Assembly (NCBI GenBank): GCA_964436815.1 | Contig: CAYTER010000073.1 | Coordinates: forward strand, 1-8,431 | Direction: 5' to 3' | Length of the DNA stretch: 8,431 bases | From: UBA993 sp964436815 | GTDB lineage: Bacteria > Bacillota > Dethiobacteria > DTU022 | Shown here: piece after piece, positions 1 to 6,158 of the stretch | How positions within the stretch are numbered: the first letter of the stretch is position 1 | Layout of the letters: each line of letters opens with the position of its first letter | Notes under the pieces: generated by a model | The model's database searches: none | Seen by the model: only the letters and a program-made list of their open reading frames with translations | Told to the model about the DNA's origin: nothing | Made by a program: the position numbers and the translations under genes

Positions 1-59
1 ACTATTTCCACATCGTAAGCATCACTGTTGTGCCAAGTAAAGCAAATTCGATATCGCCG

Positions 60-86
60 CAATAATAACGCGAGGCGTTATTATTG
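60..86. repeat. Perfect 11-bp hairpin with 5-nt loop
   Basis: CAATAATAACG (60-70) pairs perfectly with CGTTATTATTG (76-86) around the loop CGAGG. A G-U pair can be added at the base (59/87). No T-run follows on either strand, so it is not a standard intrinsic terminator. It could be an mRNA 3'-end stabiliser, an operator, or the arms of a small repeat. Confidence 0.6.
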
Positions 87-139
87 TCAATAGCTGGTTT
101 CATCATTCAAGTGATCATTATACTGTGTGTTTTATTGTT

Positions 140-179
140 AGGCCGAGTAATATTTTTTCGTCGGCCTGAGTTCTTTTTT
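140..179 (+). terminator. Possible intrinsic terminator (weak)
   Basis: AGGCCGA (140-146) and TCGGCCT (161-167) form a 7-bp GC-rich stem with a 14-nt AT-rich loop. After GAG comes a T-rich stretch (TTCTTTTTT, 171-179). The gap between stem and T-run and the large loop make it a weak terminator. It would serve plus-strand transcription arriving from the left edge. Confidence 0.35.
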
Positions 180-298
180 GTCGTGGGTGCTGCGGCCTTC
201 TGCAACAATGATGGCGTAGTAGACAGGCGAATAGCCCATGGGGTTTGGCAGATGAATTTAGCTAAAATCTCTACCTATAATTGAACAGAATTTACAGG

Positions 299-345
299 AA
301 AGAGCACCTCTTAAAGGTTTTGCGCCCTTCAGCGGTGCTTTTTCA
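299..345 (+). terminator. Probable intrinsic terminator
   Basis: The left arm AAAGAGCACC (299-308) pairs with GGTGCTTTTT (334-343), with one G-U pair. The 3' arm therefore ends in a run of five T. Inside the 25-nt loop, AAGG (314-317) can pair with CCTT (326-329), giving a two-tier hairpin. The 5' arm ends in AAAG, so the minus-strand copy also has a partial T-run and the element may work in both directions. It isolates the downstream AbiE promoter from transcription coming from the left. Confidence 0.5.
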
Positions 346-612
346 TGTTATACGTCTAAAGTTTCTCATATGGGGCAGCTCAAATGTTTTCAGCATCGGC
401 AAGGTCTTGCACTCTGCCGGTAGCAAGTTTGTTCTTCTTTAAGCCACGGCGTAACCACCTACACCCAGATATTTTCGTCATGTTTGTTTAATAAGCTTTA
501 CTTATCTCTTTTAACAAGCCGGCGCCATGTAACAGTTAGCGAGCATCAAACCAAGATTATCTGGGCGTATCAGGTTCGATAGCGCTTAGCTGTTCATTAT
601 TTTAAAGATAGA

Positions 613-641
613 TTGACTTCCTGCAGAAAAAATAGTATATT
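613..641 (+). promoter_or_regulatory. Sigma-A-type promoter of abiEi-abiEii
   Basis: The -35 box is TTGACT (613-618, 5 of 6 consensus), the spacer is exactly 17 nt, and the -10 box is TATATT (636-641, 5 of 6). This predicts a transcription start near A648-A649, about 40 nt before the abiEi ATG at 688. It is the best promoter in the window. A longer abiEi reading frame opening with the TTG at 613 would start inside this -35 box and so cannot be the real start. Confidence 0.75.
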
Positions 642-677
642 TAACAGAAGTAGTCACATGGCGACTAGATCTGTTAA
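641..677. promoter_or_regulatory. Large imperfect palindrome, putative AbiEi operator
   Basis: The left arm TTAACAGAAGTAGTC (641-655) and right arm GACTAGATCTGTTAA (663-677) match as inverted repeats at 13 of 15 positions, with a 7-nt spacer (ACATGGC). It begins at the last base of the -10 box, spans the predicted transcription start and ends in the Shine-Dalgarno region of abiEi. Established: AbiEi antitoxins repress their own operon by binding inverted repeats in the promoter. I infer this is that operator. An RNA hairpin is less likely, because most of the left arm's outer half would lie upstream of the transcript start. Confidence 0.6.
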
Positions 678-680
678 GGA
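676..680 (+). promoter_or_regulatory. Ribosome binding site deciding the abiEi start
   Basis: AAGGA sits 7 nt before ATG 688. The in-frame ATG at 658 has no comparable site and lies in the centre of the palindrome, only about 10 nt after the predicted transcription start. Confidence 0.65.
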
Positions 681-687
681 TAAAGAG

Positions 688-1323
688 ATGAACAGACTGA
701 CAGAAAAATTTTTCCGGGCTCCAACAGGGGTATTTACGCAGTCGGACGTGGCCGTTTTGGTTGATGGAACGGATTTCAGCCGTCACGGGCTGATCAAGCG
801 GGCTATCTCCTCCGGGGAGATTCTGAATATCCGCCGTGGTCTGTACTGCCTGGCCCCAGAATTCCAGAAAAAGCCAGTTAGCGTTTACAGTTTGGCCCAG
901 CGGGTATACGGCCCCAGTTATATTAGCATGGAGACTGCTCTTAGTTACCACGGCTGGATTCCAGAGGCGGTTTACGCCTGCACCTGCGCGAGCTTTGGCA
1001 ACAGTAAAGTATTCGAGACACCTCTGGGTGTATTCAGTTACAAGCGTGTTCCACAGCATACATTCTACCTTGGTGTTGAACGCTGTAACGATGAAAACGG
1101 CAATGTTTTTTTTATCGCCTCGCCTGCTAAAGCGCTGGCTGACTATCTTTACATCCACCAATTTAATTGGACGAGGATTGACGAGCCCGCTGGCAGCCTG
1201 CGAATTGATGAGGATGAGCTGGCTTGCGTTACGGCAGAAGAACTTGAGGTATTAATGAACAATTATAGCAATGGCCGGGTGAAGCTCTTTTTGAGCGGCT
1301 GGCTTGGTGAGGTGAAATCATGA
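688..1323 (+). CDS. abiEi: AbiEi-family antitoxin / transcriptional regulator (type IV toxin-antitoxin)
   Basis: This 211-residue protein is the antitoxin of an AbiE system. It neutralises the AbiEii nucleotidyltransferase toxin without stable protein contact (hence type IV) and represses the operon. Residues 1-58 form a winged-helix-like DNA-binding domain ending in the typical wing RRGLYCL (about 49-55). The conserved family segment YGPSYISMETALSYHGWIPE spans about 74-93, and ASPAKALADYLY (about 144-155) is the second hallmark. Length fits the AbiEi group. The start at 688 is chosen from AAGGA at 7 nt and from the promoter at 613-641; ATG 658 would add ten residues (MATRSVKDKE). The stop codon overlaps the abiEii start (ATGA), so the pair is translationally coupled. 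A strong promoter and long palindrome upstream fit autoregulation. Family and role are inferred from motifs and gene order. Confidence 0.9.
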   Translation: MNRLTEKFFRAPTGVFTQSDVAVLVDGTDFSRHGLIKRAISSGEILNIRRGLYCLAPEFQKKPVSVYSLAQRVYGPSYISMETALSYHGWIPEAVYACTCASFGNSKVFETPLGVFSYKRVPQHTFYLGVERCNDENGNVFFIASPAKALADYLYIHQFNWTRIDEPAGSLRIDEDELACVTAEELEVLMNNYSNGRVKLFLSGWLGEVKS

Positions 1324-2183
1324 GTGTAAAAATAATTCAGCAGCGTCTTTTGGACTATAACTGCAAAACGGATGTCGAGGAGCAACAGGCTATTCGCGAG
1401 ATTACGCAGGAAGTGGTGCTGGCCGCTCTTGGGCGGGGAGACTTTTTTAAACATGCGTTATTCCAGGGCGGAACCTGCCTGCGAATCTTCTATGGGCTGA
1501 ATCGTTTTTCTGAAGATATGGATTTTATTCTAAGAGAGGCCACTTCAGATTTCCAATTGAAAGACCACATTAAACATCTGACTGATGAATTAGCAGCTTA
1601 TGGATACAAAATTGAAATCACTGGTCGCGACAAGGTTGATGCGACAGTTAAAAAAGCATTCCTGAAAGATGATTCCCTGGGCAAAGTGATTAATTTGCGT
1701 CACACCAACCAGACCGGGCAGATGGCGAAAATCAGAATCAAATTTGAAGTGGATACCAATCCGCCAGCGGGTAGTGGTTACGAGTTGAAATATCTTGATT
1801 TCCCTTTCGTTTCGTCGGTGGCGGTGCAGGACAGGGCCAGTTTATTCGCCGGAAAAATTCACGCTCTGCTCTGCCGTGAGTATATCAAGGGTCGGGATTG
1901 GTATGATTTCATCTGGTACACTGGCAATCGTACTGGCATCAATTACGATTTTCTTGCCTCCGCAGTCAATCAATTTGGCCCGTGGCAAGGTCAATCCATT
2001 ACTGTTGACAAGGCATGGCTGTTAAGTGAGCTGGAACGGACAATCACCTCAATGAACTGGAAACAAGCTGCAGAAGATGTGCGGCGTTTCTTGCGGATTG
2101 AGGAACAACCTTCGCTTGACTTGTGGAGCAAGGAGCTGTTTTTGGCGCAGCTGGACAAGCTCAAGCGAGTCAATCAACAGTGA
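1320..2183 (+). CDS. abiEii: AbiEii-family nucleotidyltransferase toxin (DUF1814)
   Basis: This 287-residue protein belongs to the AbiEii/MenT nucleotidyltransferase-like toxins, which stop growth, probably by acting on RNA such as tRNA with a nucleotide, and can give abortive phage infection. The active-site pattern is complete. FQGGTCLR (48-55) carries the GG-T motif and FSEDMDF (64-69, then F) the metal-binding acidic pair D67/D69. KIRIKFEVDTNP lies at about 138-149, a lysine in AGKIHALL (K179) follows, and KGRDWYDFIW (about 190-199) matches the late K-x-RD-x-x-D motif. I see no inactivating change, so the toxin should be functional if expressed. GAGGTGA, 4 nt before the ATG, serves as ribosome binding site inside the end of abiEi. 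Its stop codon directly abuts a decarboxylase remnant in the same frame. Such modules often move horizontally. Confidence 0.92.
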   Translation: MSVKIIQQRLLDYNCKTDVEEQQAIREITQEVVLAALGRGDFFKHALFQGGTCLRIFYGLNRFSEDMDFILREATSDFQLKDHIKHLTDELAAYGYKIEITGRDKVDATVKKAFLKDDSLGKVINLRHTNQTGQMAKIRIKFEVDTNPPAGSGYELKYLDFPFVSSVAVQDRASLFAGKIHALLCREYIKGRDWYDFIWYTGNRTGINYDFLASAVNQFGPWQGQSITVDKAWLLSELERTITSMNWKQAAEDVRRFLRIEEQPSLDLWSKELFLAQLDKLKRVNQQ

Positions 2184-2426
2184 AAAAATGTCCACTCTTT
2201 CACCAAGGAGCCAAATAAAAAGATGGCTCCATCCATTGAAGAATAGGCCGAAGCAGCGGCTGGAACCCTGCACCAAGAGCTTAACCGACTGGGATTTGAC
2301 ACCAGTGGTGTTATCCTGCAGATCGAACCGGGCCGCTGCCTTTACTGAAACACCGGCATTCACCTGGCCAGGGTTAAAAAATTCCAACAGCAGACAGATC
2401 CCATGCCCTGGGCCTATACTTTCTAA
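2184..2426 (+). pseudogene. Remnant of a fold-III PLP-dependent (diaminopimelate-type) decarboxylase
   Basis: Reading on in frame from the abiEii stop codon gives a peptide with stops at 2244 (TAG) and 2346 (TGA). Around them lie APSIEE-stop-AEA, LGFDTSGVILQIEPGRCLY and NTGIHLARVKKFQQQTDPMPW. From family knowledge this matches the C-terminal barrel region of diaminopimelate/ornithine-type decarboxylases, where the EPGR motif followed by a tyrosine/glycine context binds the PLP phosphate. The two stops are explained by single-base changes of an expected Tyr codon (TAC to TAG) and Gly codon (GGA to TGA). The frame is otherwise open until TAA at 2424, where similarity ends. Both the N-terminal barrel with the PLP lysine and the C-terminal catalytic part are missing. 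No start or ribosome binding site belongs to it. The exact substrate class cannot be fixed from 80 codons. Confidence 0.72.
2207..2230. repeat. 6-bp inverted repeat in the decarboxylase remnant
   Basis: GGAGCC (2207-2212) and GGCTCC (2225-2230) face each other across a 12-nt A-rich loop, 23 nt after the abiEii stop codon. No T-run follows (ATCCATTG), so I do not call it a terminator, although it is the only stem near the end of the toxin gene. Confidence 0.4.
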
Positions 2427-2504
2427 GGAGTTTAACTATTTCGTTCTGACTGATAGGTGTCCTTTGTTAAAGTTAATTTCAGCTGTGCTTTCTGCCGGTG
2501 CTTA

Positions 2505-2562
2505 TCTCCTACACGTTTTCTAAAGATCTTAAGGTTTTGTGATAGGAGAGGTTTATAAACCT
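2505..2562. repeat. Cluster of nested inverted repeats between convergent genes
   Basis: The outer arms are TCTCCTACAC (2505-2514) and GTGATAGGAGA (2539-2549), paired with one bulged T. Inside, between two copies of GTTTT, is the near-palindrome CTAAAGATCTTAAG (2520-2533). Directly after the outer arm follows the perfect 14-bp palindrome AGGTTTATAAACCT (2549-2562), then a run of seven A (2563-2569). This lies between the plus-strand AbiE unit and the end of the minus-strand dehydrogenase gene. It could act as a transcription barrier or be the footprint of a small mobile element. Neither side shows a textbook stem-plus-T-run. Confidence 0.5.
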
Positions 2563-2588
2563 AAAAAAACAGCCGATACTCAGGTGCA

Positions 2589-3806
2589 TCAGGTAAATGT
2601 GACCACCGTTTTCACCGCACGGTTCGCCGCTTTGCGCAGGTTGACTTCGATCATATCCTGATACCGATCCAGCGGAAACTTATGTGTTACCATATCGTGA
2701 AGGTGCACTTTGCCGGTATCGGCAAAACGGATAGCCGTTTCGAAGACATGTTCGTGCCGGCCATCAACATGATTGTAGCCCTGCGCATAGACCCCTTTGA
2801 TTGTCTGCAGCTTTAGCCAAAGCGGCGTTAGATCCAGCTTGACTTCGTCGCCGATTCCTACAACGCTTAAGGTTCCGCCTCCGGCCATCACTCTCATGGC
2901 CGCCCTTAGGGTCTCCGTATGCCCGACACAATCGAATATTTTTGTAAAACCACCCATGAAAATGTTTTTCCCCAGAAGCGGTTTATAGGTTTCGGCGCCT
3001 GTAATCTCACAAGCGGCTCTGGGGATGTCTCCGTCCGTTACAATATGGTCGGCGCCGGCCTTAACAGCCAGGTCGGCATGAAAAAGCGAGGGTTCGGCCA
3101 CGGTGATGGTGCAGGGGATGTCGAAGGCCCGGATAGATTGAACAATGAGGTTGCCGATGACGCCGCCACCGATGACCAGCACCTGATCTTCGGCCGTCGG
3201 CCGGTTATCCATGACGGCCTGAAGAGTTACGCCCAGCGGCTCCATCATAGAGGCAGTCTCCAAGGACATCGAATCCGGCAGCATATAGAGCTGGCTTTTA
3301 TGCGCTACCAGATACTGGGCAAAACCACCGCCAACATCTTTGCAGATCCCCGTGAACATACCGGGGGACAAACAGCCCCTGGCTGTGTTTTCACAGCTGC
3401 CGGGGCGGCCGGAACGGCAACTCGGGCAGGCCGGTTCGATGCCCCGGGCAGCACAAGGCAGTCCGGGGACCACGGTGACACGATTACCGACGCTAAATCC
3501 GGCTACCCCTTGGCCAACCTCGACAATCTCCGCGCACAGCTCATGTCCGAGCACGCAGGGAAAAGAAGTAAATGGTGAAGCAGTTGGTGAATCCTTGAGA
3601 AATATCAGACTCTGATCAGAACCGCAAAAGCCGCACAGCAGTGTTCGCAGCTTGACCCAATCCGGCCCCGGCAATGACGGTTCCGGGATATCAGCATATC
3701 TTACCGTGGCCAACGGTCCCTTGTAGAAGAGAGAAGGGAGCAGTGCGCCCAGTGCTTTGAGAACAATAAACTTTGACGCCGATGCGGAAAATAGCAGTGC
3801 TTTCAT
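2589..3806 (-). CDS. Zinc-dependent medium-chain alcohol/polyol dehydrogenase
   Basis: This 405-residue protein is a cytoplasmic MDR-superfamily dehydrogenase that interconverts an alcohol and a carbonyl with NAD. The catalytic zinc ligands are C61 in CGFCGSD, H88-E89 in LGHEL, and probably E190 in MMEPLGV. Structural-zinc cysteines are C127, C130 and C138 with the usual 2 and 7 spacing, but the fourth is C118, eight residues before C127 instead of two. The Rossmann motif is VLVIGGGVIGNL (about 209-220), with acidic E238 ending the second strand, which favours NAD over NADP. The catalytic Cys lies about 20 residues later than in standard MDRs because of an N-terminal insertion (about residues 9-33). 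Start: ATG 3806 with AGGAGA 4 nt upstream. Only 14 nt separate it from the ThDP gene stop, so it is the last gene of that operon. Substrate unknown; butanediol or aldehyde reduction are options. Confidence 0.85.
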   Translation of the reverse strand: MKALLFSASASKFIVLKALGALLPSLFYKGPLATVRYADIPEPSLPGPDWVKLRTLLCGFCGSDQSLIFLKDSPTASPFTSFPCVLGHELCAEIVEVGQGVAGFSVGNRVTVVPGLPCAARGIEPACPSCRSGRPGSCENTARGCLSPGMFTGICKDVGGGFAQYLVAHKSQLYMLPDSMSLETASMMEPLGVTLQAVMDNRPTAEDQVLVIGGGVIGNLIVQSIRAFDIPCTITVAEPSLFHADLAVKAGADHIVTDGDIPRAACEITGAETYKPLLGKNIFMGGFTKIFDCVGHTETLRAAMRVMAGGGTLSVVGIGDEVKLDLTPLWLKLQTIKGVYAQGYNHVDGRHEHVFETAIRFADTGKVHLHDMVTHKFPLDRYQDMIEVNLRKAANRAVKTVVTFT

Positions 3807-3820
3807 ACTGTCTCCTGTAT

Positions 3821-5488
3821 TTACTCCATTTTCAGGGCTTGATAGAAAATTACCGATGCCGGACTCATTACTGTCGGATCGGTCATCACGTTAATGCAGG
3901 CGGGCTTTCCGGATTCCAGGGCTCGCTTTAAAGCAGGGATAATCTCCTCGTCTTTAGTGACATATTCACCATGACCGCCGAGTGCCTCCACCATTTTGTC
4001 GTAACGCTGCGGAGCCAGCTCAGTGCACTGGAGCCTGTCACTGCCGATCGAAAGTTCCTGGCCGTGTTTGACCATACCCCAGGCGCAGTCGTTGTTGATG
4101 ACGCAGACTACAGGAATGTTGTGGCGGAGCATGGTATCAAACTCCATGGCATTGAAGCCGAAGGAGCCGTCGCCGTTAAGCAGGATTACAGGCTTATCCG
4201 GATTGGCCACCTTCGCAGCCATGGCAAAGGGTATGCCTGTACCCAGACAGCCCAGCAGACCGGAAGCGGTGCCAATCACCCCGGCCTTCAATTTGGAAGT
4301 GAAATGAACCAGCCCGAAGTAAACCGTATCGCCGCCGTCTGTCACATAATAGGCGTCATCACCCACGACTTTTTGGATCTGGGCGACAAGCCGAATGGGG
4401 TGGATTGGGTCGGATGGTGTTTCGCGTGCCTTCAGCTCGGAATCAATAAACGCAGCAGAGGCGGTGCGCAGCGTTTTCAGCCATGCGCTGTGATCGTTTT
4501 TCTGCAGATGAGGAAGAAGTTCATTGAGCACGGAGTTGATGTCGCCGACAAGCCCCGCATCGGCCTGCCGGTTGCGGTCAATCTCGTGCGGGTCAATGTC
4601 GATCCTGACAATCTTTGCTGTTGGAGGAATTGCGCCCCCGGACTGCAAGAGCCAGTTGAGCCGCAGGCCAGCTATGATAATCAAATCTGCCTGCGCCAGT
4701 GTTACCGTCAGCCCGATGTTACCTATATCCCAGAGAGATTGCGGATGATTGTCGGGAAGCTCTCCCCGGCCATAATTCAACAGGAGGAAGGGAACACCAG
4801 TCTTCTCCATGAACTGTTCCAGCGCCAGGTCACAGCAGCTGAATCCTACACCGCTACCTCCGATAAACAGCGGTTGTTTGGCGTTGTTGATGAGATCTGC
4901 TGCCTTTTTAAGGTCGGCATTGTCCGGGTGAACTGTATATTTGCGCGTCGGGATTGCCGGCAGCGGTGCATCTTCTTCGGGTATGCTGACATTGAGGATA
5001 TCGGGCGGGAGTTCAAGAAATACCGGCCCCGGTCGGCCCATGGTGGCATAACGAAAAGCAAGGGAAAGATATTCCGGAATACGCTTTGTTTCGTAACAGG
5101 TAGCGGCCCACTTGGTGATGGGCTTGACCATGTCGATCTGGTTCATCTCCTGCAGGGCGCCCCTTAAGTCATCTCTGAGCGGGTGTTTGCCGCACAGTAC
5201 CACCAGCGGGGAGTTATCGAGATAAGCGTTGGCGATTCCGGTAAGCGCGTTGGTGAAGCCTGGGCCGGCAGTAACCAGGCACACACCGACCTGTCCTGCA
5301 TAAACCGACCAGGCCTGCGCCGCCATTGCCGCCACTTGCTCGTGACGGACATCTATAGCGCGGATGTTGTACTGCGTGAACCCATCCAAAATCGCCTCGA
5401 TATGTCCACCGGAAAGAGCAAATACCGTTTCAATACCCTCGACTTCCTTCAAATATTTAGCCACAAGATGACCGCCTTTGATAGCCAT
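3821..5488 (-). CDS. Acetolactate-synthase-like thiamine-diphosphate-dependent enzyme
   Basis: This 555-residue enzyme has the three-domain ThDP fold of acetolactate synthase, oxalyl-CoA decarboxylase and 2-hydroxyacyl-CoA lyase. The N-terminal pyrimidine-binding domain carries the catalytic glutamate E50 in DVRHEQ and the run TAGPGFTNALTGIANA. The central domain has FIGGSGVG and RIDIDP. The C-terminal domain has the ThDP motif GDGSFGFNAMEFD (from 439) ending at INND (464-467). In place of the acetolactate synthase signature it has ALSGGHIEAI near residue 25, typical of a group usually annotated as acetolactate synthase but biochemically mixed. No regulatory small subunit (ilvN) or ilvC is adjacent, which argues against valine biosynthesis. 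AAGGAGG at 5501-5495 touches an ATG at 5494 but lies 6 nt before ATG 5488, so the latter is the start. It is the middle gene of an SCP2-ThDP-dehydrogenase operon. Decarboxylation, carboligation and acyl-CoA lyase activity all remain possible. Confidence 0.85.
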   Translation of the reverse strand: MAIKGGHLVAKYLKEVEGIETVFALSGGHIEAILDGFTQYNIRAIDVRHEQVAAMAAQAWSVYAGQVGVCLVTAGPGFTNALTGIANAYLDNSPLVVLCGKHPLRDDLRGALQEMNQIDMVKPITKWAATCYETKRIPEYLSLAFRYATMGRPGPVFLELPPDILNVSIPEEDAPLPAIPTRKYTVHPDNADLKKAADLINNAKQPLFIGGSGVGFSCCDLALEQFMEKTGVPFLLLNYGRGELPDNHPQSLWDIGNIGLTVTLAQADLIIIAGLRLNWLLQSGGAIPPTAKIVRIDIDPHEIDRNRQADAGLVGDINSVLNELLPHLQKNDHSAWLKTLRTASAAFIDSELKARETPSDPIHPIRLVAQIQKVVGDDAYYVTDGGDTVYFGLVHFTSKLKAGVIGTASGLLGCLGTGIPFAMAAKVANPDKPVILLNGDGSFGFNAMEFDTMLRHNIPVVCVINNDCAWGMVKHGQELSIGSDRLQCTELAPQRYDKMVEALGGHGEYVTKDEEIIPALKRALESGKPACINVMTDPTVMSPASVIFYQALKME

Positions 5489-5494
5489 GAGCAT

Positions 5495-5517
5495 CCTCCT
5501 TAAGAATGATAATTCTT
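5495..5517 (-). promoter_or_regulatory. Shine-Dalgarno with adjoining small hairpin before the ThDP gene
   Basis: On the minus strand AAGAAT-TATC-ATTCTT (5517-5502) makes a 6-bp stem with a 4-nt loop. It is followed at once by AAGGAGG (5501-5495), and ATG 5488 comes 6 nt later. The perfect Shine-Dalgarno decides for the ATG at 5488 over the one at 5494. The AT-rich stem is weak as RNA. As DNA it is loosely similar to Fur/PerR-type AT-rich boxes, but not close enough to name. Confidence 0.5.
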
Positions 5518-5551
5518 TTTCCTGCGGTTAATACCTAAGTTAAGCGGACAA

Positions 5552-5914
5552 TCATTTCATTGCCAGCGCTACTCCGTCGGTAAACCACTGCAGGTAGGGG
5601 ACCATTCCTTCAATGCGCACTTTTCCTTCCGCCGCAGCCTGAAACGTGTCGGCATCACTATTTTTAGATGTCATTACCCGAAACGCCGTTGCCGCATCAG
5701 CCCAGATCAACGCGACGTCAGCCCGAGCGTCGGCACTGCGTACGGATGAAAAAGAGCCCCTGTCGAAAATAAACAGGCGCCCGATTTTACCATCGGCCGT
5801 TTTGATCAGGACCTTGATTTGCATAAGACCAAGATGTTTCTTGTAGTCGGCATTGTTTCTCGCAGCAGCTGTTAACTTTTTGGCAAGAATAAACAGGAGC
5901 AGGTTAAATTTCAT
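5552..5914 (-). CDS. Small SCP2-like sterol/lipid-carrier domain protein
   Basis: This 120-residue protein consists of one SCP2-like domain. The family forms a hydrophobic pocket that holds lipids, fatty acids or acyl-CoA; in bacteria the ligand is mostly unknown. Supporting features are the strand pattern MQIKVLIKTADGKIGRLFIF (about 31-50), the ADVALIWADAATAFRVM segment (about 65-81), where SCP2 proteins have a D-V-x-L/I core, and the closing GKVRIEGMVPYLQWF (about 97-111). The hydrophobic start (MKFNLLLFILAKKL) is amphipathic and lacks a cleavage site, so I do not call a signal peptide. Start: ATG 5914, with GGGAGGG (5925-5919) 4 nt upstream. It appears to be the first gene of the minus-strand operon, with a 63-nt gap to the ThDP gene. 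The position suggests it presents or buffers a hydrophobic or acyl substrate for the enzymes, which is inference. Confidence 0.75.
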   Translation of the reverse strand: MKFNLLLFILAKKLTAAARNNADYKKHLGLMQIKVLIKTADGKIGRLFIFDRGSFSSVRSADARADVALIWADAATAFRVMTSKNSDADTFQAAAEGKVRIEGMVPYLQWFTDGVALAMK

Positions 5915-6158
5915 CGCACCCTCCCGGCTGTTATTGAGCGCCAGATTGTGTAAATGGCGTCACAGAAGTGTTTTTACGTCCGGCAAGTTAATATCTATCT
6001 TGACCAAGCAGACTAACTTAGGATAGTGCTTAAACCAAAATAGTCGATGAAAGATTAAAATTTGTTTTTATGTTGGGAATATTTTACTACGTGAACCAGC
6101 TATGCGTCAAGCTAATTCTGGTAGGTAAAGCCGGTTTAATGACGAATTAACTGAAAAA

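Larger units (their letters stand above)
1..598. other. Left intergenic stretch, no convincing gene
   Basis: I see no supportable protein gene here. The longest plus frame (TTG at 84 to 284) is a 66-residue hydrophobic peptide whose start lies in the right arm of a perfect hairpin. It has no family features I recognise and it runs through another hairpin. Two minus-strand frames of 33 codons (239 to 138 and 481 to 380) have no Shine-Dalgarno site. The stretch holds hairpins at 60-86, 140-179 and 299-345, and weaker ones around 491-505 (ATAAG/CTTAT) and 565-585. It could be the 3' untranslated and terminator region of a gene left of the window plus degraded DNA bordering the AbiE module. I found no tRNA, riboswitch or CRISPR pattern. 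Confidence 0.5.

Noticed and set aside
138..239. 33-codon minus-strand frame containing PVYYAIIVAEGRS, faintly like ribosomal protein S16
   Set aside because: The likeness is short and lacks the S16 motif order, and there is no ribosome binding site. Judged a coincidence.
84..284. 66-residue hydrophobic peptide on the plus strand
   Set aside because: TTG start inside a hairpin arm, overlap with a second hairpin and no family match. It could be a real membrane microprotein, but there is no positive support.
560..590. GGTTCGAT looking like a tRNA T-loop
   Set aside because: No acceptor, D or anticodon stems can be built around it; it is the loop of a simple bulged hairpin (565-585).
613..687. 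Longer abiEi start at TTG 613 or ATG 658
   Set aside because: TTG 613 is the -35 box itself. ATG 658 lies about 10 nt after the predicted transcription start without a ribosome binding site, whereas ATG 688 has AAGGA at good spacing.
586..1161. Open frame of 191 codons on the minus strand, antisense to abiEi
   Set aside because: It overlaps a clear AbiEi gene and its promoter and has no family resemblance.
2346..2348. In-frame TGA in the decarboxylase remnant as possible selenocysteine or recoding site
   Set aside because: The remnant is truncated at both ends, also has a TAG, and TGA stands where a glycine codon (GGA) is expected. Decay explains it better.
2919..3578. Open frame of 219 codons on the plus strand, antisense to the dehydrogenase
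   Set aside because: The dehydrogenase motifs on the minus strand account for this DNA, and the antisense peptide is low in recognisable structure.
3971..5167. Open frame of 398 codons on the plus strand, antisense to the ThDP gene
   Set aside because: The minus-strand gene has full family motifs in this span. The antisense product shows no recognisable domain and no ribosome binding site, so the frame is a by-product of codon bias.
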